Of a stretch of 10,323 bases of DNA, positions 6,382 through 10,323 are shown piece after piece (the stretch's first letter is position 1; the number at the start of each line of letters is the position of its first letter). Made by a program: the position numbers and the translations under genes. The DNA lies in contig JAEZKL010000154.1 of NCBI GenBank assembly GCA_023415475.1, forward strand, positions 1 through 10,323, written 5' to 3'. The notes below the pieces were generated by a model, which saw only the letters and a list, made by a program, of their open reading frames with translations, made no database searches and had not been told where the DNA came from. The DNA is from Bacillota bacterium (GTDB lineage Bacteria > Bacillota > Clostridia > Lachnospirales > Lachnospiraceae).

Positions 6382-7506
6382 ATGAATGATCAAACAACAC
6401 ATGATGTGTTAGAGGACAAGTTTCGAGAATTAATCGCTTTTGCCAACCGTCAAAAAGGCATCCTGGAAGCAGAAAAGGTACATACACTCATAAGCGAGTT
6501 AAATTTAGATAATAATCAGATTGACAAGATTTATGAGAGACTTGAAGCATATAATATCGTTGTACTTAGTAACACTGAAGAGGAAGAGCCTACTGACGAG
6601 ATCTTACTTGAGCTCGACGATGATTCTGAGGATGTACAGTCCGAGGTGGAAGCCCTTACCAGTTCCTCCTATTCCATGTCTGACGACCCGGTTCATCTGT
6701 ATTTAAAGGAAATCGGTAATTACCCGCTTCTTTCTATGGCGGACGAGGTTGAATTAGCTAAGAAAATCGCTGATGGCGATGATTATGCAAAGCAGCTTTT
6801 AGCCGAATCCAACCTAAGATTGGTTGTCAGCATCGCGAAGCGCTATGTGGGAAGAGGTCTGTCCTTCCTGGACTTAATCCAAGAGGGTAATCTGGGATTA
6901 ATTAAGGCCGTCGAAAAGTTCGATTATACGAAGGGTTACAAATTCAGTACCTACGCAACCTGGTGGATTCGTCAGGCGATCACAAGATCAATTGCTGACC
7001 AATCCCGAACCATTCGAATTCCGGTGCATATGTCAGAGGTTATCAACAAAACCTACCGCGTATCTCGTAACCTGCTTCAAGATTTAGGAAGAGAACCAAC
7101 CGAGCAGGAGCTGGCAGATGCAATGAGCCTGCCGATTGATAAGGTCAGAGAGATTCTTAAGGTCTCTGCAGATCCGATTTCCCTTGATACTCCGATCGGC
7201 GAAGAGGATGACAGTCACCTAGGCGATTTTATCAGTGATGAATCCATGATGGGACCGGAGGATGCCGCCTCCTATTCCATACTAAAGGATCAAATCTCAA
7301 AATTATTGGATACACTAACTGACAGAGAACAACGTGTATTAATCCTGCGCTTTGGATTAAAGGACGGACGAAGCCGTACACTCGAAGAAGTAGGCAAGGA
7401 GTTCAATGTTACCCGTGAGCGTATTCGTCAAATTGAAGCGAAGGCTCTTCGTAAGCTGAGACATCCCAGCCGTGCTAAGATGCTGAAGGGTTATGATATC
7501 ATCTAA
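6382..7506 (+). CDS. rpoD: RNA polymerase primary-type sigma factor (RpoD/SigA)
   Basis: A 374-residue sigma-70 factor that directs RNA polymerase to housekeeping promoters. Region 1.1 is at about 10-62, followed by an acidic linker (65-90). Region 1.2 spans 101-133. Region 2 (138-208) carries NLRLVVSIAKRYVGRG, EGNLGLIKAVEKFDY and the -10-reading YATWWIRQAI (191-200). Region 3 spans about 208-285. Region 4 (300-365) contains the -35-reading helix VTRERIRQIEAKALRKLR (343-360). All these are close to the group 1 consensus, so the factor should read TTGACA/TATAAT promoters like those in this window. The tail AKMLKGYDII differs from the common SKKLKDFL type. The start is the ATG seven bases after GGAGG (6370-6374); the in-frame upstream extension runs through promoter P2 and is not coding. 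The usual partner dnaG is not upstream, so a second RpoD-like paralog is possible. Confidence 0.92.
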   Translation: MNDQTTHDVLEDKFRELIAFANRQKGILEAEKVHTLISELNLDNNQIDKIYERLEAYNIVVLSNTEEEEPTDEILLELDDDSEDVQSEVEALTSSSYSMSDDPVHLYLKEIGNYPLLSMADEVELAKKIADGDDYAKQLLAESNLRLVVSIAKRYVGRGLSFLDLIQEGNLGLIKAVEKFDYTKGYKFSTYATWWIRQAITRSIADQSRTIRIPVHMSEVINKTYRVSRNLLQDLGREPTEQELADAMSLPIDKVREILKVSADPISLDTPIGEEDDSHLGDFISDESMMGPEDAASYSILKDQISKLLDTLTDREQRVLILRFGLKDGRSRTLEEVGKEFNVTRERIRQIEAKALRKLRHPSRAKMLKGYDII

Positions 7507-7529
7507 ACCTTAATGGAAGGAGTGTTTTC

Positions 7530-8249
7530 ATGATTCGTATCGCATTCATGGTTCTTCGCAGCCTTCTCAATTTACCTTACTGGCTATTTCATATTAACCA
7601 GCTTTGTAATATTGATAAATACGATGCAGCTACCCGTTATGCCTATCTTCATAAGCTGGTTCCGATTATAAATCGGAGGGGAAGAGTGGTGATTGATTGT
7701 CATGGGCTTGATAATCTTCCAAAGGAGACCGGTTACATTATGTTCCCAAATCACCAGGGACTATTTGATGCCCTCACCTTTCTGGAAACACACGAACGGC
7801 CCTTTGTCACCGTAATGAAGAAGGAAGTAAAGGATACTATCCTACTGAAACAGATTATACAGCTATTACAGGCGGAAGTCATCGACCGAGAGGATATCCG
7901 CCAATCCATGCAGGTAATTATGAATATGACTAGGCGTGTGAAGACCGGAGAAAATTTTCTCATTTTTGCAGAGGGAACCAGATCTCGTAATGGTAATAAT
8001 CTATTGGAATTCAAGGGCGGAAGCTTTAAGAGTGCAACTAATGCCAAGTGCCCCATCGTTCCGGTAGCCCTAATTGATTCCTTTAAACCCTTTGATACCA
8101 ATTCACTTCGCAAGCTGAAGGTACAAATTCACTATTTAAAGCCCCTCTATTATGAGGATTATAAGGATATGAAATCAACCGAGATAGCTGAACTGGTTTC
8201 TTCCACTATTCAAAAGAAGATTAACGAGGTATTACAACAGAATAAGTAG
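7530..8249 (+). CDS. plsC: PlsC-type 1-acylglycerol-3-phosphate acyltransferase
   Basis: A 239-residue membrane-associated acyltransferase, expected to add the second acyl chain to lysophosphatidic acid, giving phosphatidic acid for phospholipid synthesis. The catalytic HX4D motif is NHQGLFD (74-80, H75 and D80). Motif II/III is EGTRS (148-152), followed by FKGGSFKSA (161-169). VPVAL (177-181) is the fourth block. A hydrophobic N-terminal stretch (about 1-25) may anchor it. The length is normal. AAGGAG (7517-7522) lies seven bases before the ATG. Only 23 bases separate it from the sigma factor stop, with no terminator between, so the two are probably co-transcribed. The exact acceptor could be another lysolipid, because PlsC-like proteins vary. 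Confidence 0.87.
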   Translation: MIRIAFMVLRSLLNLPYWLFHINQLCNIDKYDAATRYAYLHKLVPIINRRGRVVIDCHGLDNLPKETGYIMFPNHQGLFDALTFLETHERPFVTVMKKEVKDTILLKQIIQLLQAEVIDREDIRQSMQVIMNMTRRVKTGENFLIFAEGTRSRNGNNLLEFKGGSFKSATNAKCPIVPVALIDSFKPFDTNSLRKLKVQIHYLKPLYYEDYKDMKSTEIAELVSSTIQKKINEVLQQNK

Positions 8250-8265
8250 ATACCGGGTTCTAATT

Positions 8266-8313
8266 TACTCCAAGAACATTTAGAAGAACATTTCTTTTAT
8301 GGATCTTGGAGTA
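8266..8313 (+). terminator. hairpin ending the rpoD-plsC unit
   Basis: A perfect 10-bp inverted repeat (TACTCCAAGA at 8266-8275 with TCTTGGAGTA at 8304-8313) around a 28-base AT-rich loop, starting 17 bases after the plsC stop. The following tail is AATTTATA, not a good T-run. A terminator or mRNA 3'-end stabiliser is likely. Confidence 0.5.
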
Positions 8314-8411
8314 ATTTATACCAAAAACGTAATTTCCTTCGATACATCATGTATTTTTATAACTTATTATGTATATATATGTCATTTCCTTCCATTTTAG
8401 GTTCAAAACAG

Positions 8412-8440
8412 TTGCTTTTCTATTCAATTTACTGTATAAT
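8412..8440 (+). promoter_or_regulatory. sigma-A promoter of the SleB-like gene
   Basis: TTGCTT (8412-8417), 17 bases, then a perfect TATAAT (8435-8440). The start near 8447 leaves a leader of about 67 bases. Its position excludes the longer in-frame ORF beginning at 8349 as the coding start. Confidence 0.7.
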
Positions 8441-8513
8441 AGTTAGAAAACAAACAAATGGAAAGTTATCCAATTTAATTTTCGTTTGTGTGAACTATGT
8501 AGAGGAAAAAGGA

Positions 8514-9833
8514 ATGAATAAAAATAAAAGAGCCTTAGTGTCTATGATAGTTTTTTTGTCCGTCTTTTGTCTATCCGCAATCTTTGATATACCGAATAAT
8601 TTAACTTCTAAAGTAAGTGTCCAGACCAAGGAAGAAGTTCAAGAAATAACAGAACCGAAAGCTGCGGCATTAACTTCTACAGATGATAACGAAATCGAAT
8701 CTTTCACATATAAGACCAGCTCTATCGTAACCATTCGGGAAAATCCCTATATGGCTATGGAAGGTAGCGCAGACACAACTGATATCCATGAAAATGAGAT
8801 ATTAACAGATAATTCAGGTACGTCAGAAGCCGAGAAGTCAACGGAAGCTGCTGCCCGGGCCGCTGTTGCTGAAGAACCACAGACAAGGGAAGCCGAAGAA
8901 AAGGATCAGGAAGAAGCACTCTATGCAAATATCGGTATTTCTATCGCCAAAGAATATGTAAATATCAGAGAAGAAGCCTCCACCGATAGTGAAGTGCTCG
9001 GTAAGCTTTATAAGGATTGTGCTGTAGAGATTCTTAAAGCCTCCGGTGACTGGTATCACGTTGAATCAGGAAGCGTTAAGGGATATGTAAAAGCAGAATT
9101 TATCAGGACCGGTATCCCCGATGAGGAATTAGTGGAGAAGTATGGCGAACCCAGCATTATCGTAACTGTGGATGGTCTTAATGTCCGTGAGAAGGCAGAC
9201 ACCGGATCAGATAAGCTGACTGTTATTTATCATAACGAAATTTATCCTGTCCTAGATAGTGACGATGATTGGATTAAGATTAATATACCGGAAGATAAGA
9301 CAGCCGGGTATATAAAACGTGAGTATGCCCAGCTAATGGTTGATTTTAAGGATGCCGTATCCAAGGAAGAAGAAGAGGAGCTCCTTAAGCTTCAGGCAGA
9401 AGAACGTGCCAAGAAAGAGACGGAAATCAAAAAACAAGATAGTGTAAGCTATTCACAGGAAGAGCTTAAGCTGTTAGCCTGCCTGGTTCATTCGGAAGCA
9501 GGAACTCAGAGCTATGAAGGAAAATTAGCCGTTGCCAATGTTGTTCTTAACCGAGTAAAATCCTCCAAATATGGTGGCAGCATCAAGTCCGTTATCTATC
9601 AACCCGGACAGTTTTCCGTAGCTAAGAGCGGTTCTCTGTCAAAACAGCTCTCAAATTATGATAATTACAGCTCAAACTCTCAACAGCTTTCTATCAAAGC
9701 AGCGAAAGCCGCTCTGGAAGGCTCCAATAATATCGGATCCAGATTGTATTTCCATTCCTATAAATCCGCGGTAAGAAAAGGCTATGATAAGAAAGAAACC
9801 AGTGTTAAACTGGGTGATCATTTATTCTGGTAG
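8514..9833 (+). CDS. secreted SH3b-SH3b-SleB cell wall hydrolase
   Basis: A 439-residue exported or membrane-anchored wall enzyme. Residues 1-25 form a signal/anchor segment: basic MNKNKR, then a hydrophobic core. A low-complexity acidic, Ala/Glu-rich spacer (about 35-136) follows. Two bacterial SH3 domains come next, at about 141-199 (EYVNIREEAS, GDWYHVESG) and 214-274 (DGLNVREKAD, DDWIKINI), likely binding peptidoglycan. A charged helical linker runs from 275 to 308. The catalytic SleB/CwlJ-like Hydrolase_2 domain occupies 313-439, with the probable acid residue E328 in HSEAG, then LAVANVVLNRV, GQFS and the terminal GDHLFW. Members cleave spore cortex peptidoglycan, but this architecture also occurs in vegetative wall remodelling, so germination is not proven. 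An SD (AGAGG, 8501-8505) is eight bases before the ATG. The gene has its own promoter. Confidence 0.9.
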   Translation: MNKNKRALVSMIVFLSVFCLSAIFDIPNNLTSKVSVQTKEEVQEITEPKAAALTSTDDNEIESFTYKTSSIVTIRENPYMAMEGSADTTDIHENEILTDNSGTSEAEKSTEAAARAAVAEEPQTREAEEKDQEEALYANIGISIAKEYVNIREEASTDSEVLGKLYKDCAVEILKASGDWYHVESGSVKGYVKAEFIRTGIPDEELVEKYGEPSIIVTVDGLNVREKADTGSDKLTVIYHNEIYPVLDSDDDWIKINIPEDKTAGYIKREYAQLMVDFKDAVSKEEEEELLKLQAEERAKKETEIKKQDSVSYSQEELKLLACLVHSEAGTQSYEGKLAVANVVLNRVKSSKYGGSIKSVIYQPGQFSVAKSGSLSKQLSNYDNYSSNSQQLSIKAAKAALEGSNNIGSRLYFHSYKSAVRKGYDKKETSVKLGDHLFW

Positions 9834-9861
9834 GCAGTAAATTTCATTATAATTAATTTTA

Positions 9862-10074
9862 GGGCTTTCGTGCTTAAGTTATTCATAAGTACAAGGAAGG
9901 ATCGCACACTTCCCTCACACACAGGTTGCCGGACATCATATTGTTTTGTATGCCACGGTCGAACTTAAACGTTCGCCTTTGGCACACAAAACAACATAAT
10001 GTCCGTCAAACAGTTCAGTGTGGGAAGTATGCGACCCTTCCTTGTACTTATTTATATTCTACGTGCGAAAGCCT
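9862..10074. repeat. 213-base imperfect inverted repeat forming one long hairpin
   Basis: Arms 9862-9964 and 9971-10074 enclose a six-base loop. By hand alignment, 79 of 103 left-arm positions form Watson-Crick pairs, with runs of 16 (9885-9900 with 10036-10051), 9 and 8. The only length difference is an internal loop of 3 against 4 bases near 9919. It fills most of the gap between two converging genes. No ORF is credible inside it. It is far larger than an intrinsic terminator and lacks a T-run. A MITE-like palindromic element or a structured non-coding RNA are the main options. No target-site duplication is obvious. Confidence 0.85.
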
Positions 10075-10113
10075 CCCAAAGTTTATATAACAATCATTTG
10101 CTGCTGGGACGTT

Positions 10114-10323
10114 TTAATAAAGCTTGATCTGAAGCGGAATACCGTTCGCGTATTTCACATTGGTCTCACCTTGAATCAGAGGCTTCATATACGCAACCAA
10201 TTCCTCGGTCACATCATGTCCGTCAGGAGTGATCCAGTTCATCGGGACAGTCTTCTCATGATTTGCAACTTCATTCACGGGAACGGAGATGAATTCTACA
10301 CGATAAGGCTCATCACTTAATCT
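10114..10323 (-). CDS. C-terminal part of a 6-phosphofructokinase, probably PPi-dependent (5' end outside window)
   Basis: An open frame of 69 codons plus TAA, running off the right edge; the start is not in the window. The protein reads naturally on this strand, with NEVANHEKTVPMNW (17-30 of the visible part), ITPDGHDVTEELVAYMKPLIQGE (31-53) and the end GIPLQIKLY. The pattern of a VP-x-x-W segment, then DVTEE and PLIQGE near the end, resembles the C-terminus of clostridial pyrophosphate-dependent phosphofructokinases (fructose 6-phosphate to fructose 1,6-bisphosphate, glycolysis). This is recognition from memory on a fragment without active-site motifs, so the exact type is uncertain. The frame on the opposite strand over this region is a shadow. 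Confidence 0.7.
   Translation of the reverse strand, partial: RLSDEPYRVEFISVPVNEVANHEKTVPMNWITPDGHDVTEELVAYMKPLIQGETNVKYANGIPLQIKLY

Noticed and set aside
8461..8480. Second DnaA box near 8466 (TTATCCAAT)
   Set aside because: Only seven of nine bases match, and it lies in the SleB-like gene leader with no companion boxes.
8349..8513. N-terminal extension of the SleB-like protein
   Set aside because: The stretch contains the TTGCTT/TATAAT promoter. The ATG at 8514 has a good SD and is followed directly by a signal sequence.
9862..10074. Long inverted repeat as a CRISPR array or simple terminator
   Set aside because: There are no regularly spaced direct repeats, the stem is far too long, and no T-run follows on either strand.
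10018..10320. 100-residue plus-strand ORF
   Set aside because: It starts inside the long hairpin and overlaps antisense to a convincing phosphofructokinase C-terminus on the minus strand.

Overview
The window reads as chromosomal DNA of a low-to-moderate GC, Gram-positive anaerobic member of the Clostridia, most likely a Lachnospiraceae relative. The pointers are strong GGAGG-type ribosome sites on most genes, a T-box riboswitch, a 374-residue primary-type sigma factor with a short region 1.1, a SleB-like wall hydrolase, and the tail of what looks like a pyrophosphate-type phosphofructokinase. This assignment is an inference from gene style, not from a marker gene.

Layout. Bases 1-340 hold no gene. 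They carry a hairpin with two copies of a GGGTGACATTTTCA motif, which resembles the end of an IS21-like element, followed by the upstream region of a WYL-domain transcription regulator (341-1321, +). That gene converges on an MFS exporter (1414-2604, -) across a shared 15-bp hairpin terminator. Upstream of the exporter, its mRNA would carry a nine-residue leader ORF with its own strong Shine-Dalgarno (SD) site, and a segment able to pair with the exporter's SD. On the other strand of the same intergenic region, a near-consensus promoter drives a T-box leader (about 2895-3169) whose specifier reads UGG (tryptophan). It controls a stand-alone TrpB2-type tryptophan synthase beta chain (3294-4673, +). 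That gene converges on a MATE exporter (4724-6121, -), with a 16-bp hairpin terminator lying partly inside the MATE coding sequence.

An AT-rich divergent region (6122-6381) carries the MATE promoter, two promoters for the sigma factor and one perfect DnaA box. The sigma-70 gene (6382-7506) and a PlsC-type acyltransferase (7530-8249) follow 23 bases apart as a probable operon, ending at a hairpin. A separately promoted SH3b-SH3b-SleB wall hydrolase (8514-9833) comes next. It converges on the C-terminal 69 codons of a phosphofructokinase-like gene (10114-10323, -, running off the right edge). Between these two lies the most unusual object in the window: an imperfect inverted repeat of about 213 bases (9862-10074) that can fold into one long rod.

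The genes are mostly single-gene units that do not form one pathway. Common themes are small-molecule export (MFS, MATE), tryptophan supply under tRNA control, and core functions (transcription, phospholipid synthesis, cell wall). I see no defence system, CRISPR array or complete mobile element. The undescribed content is mainly in the non-coding parts.
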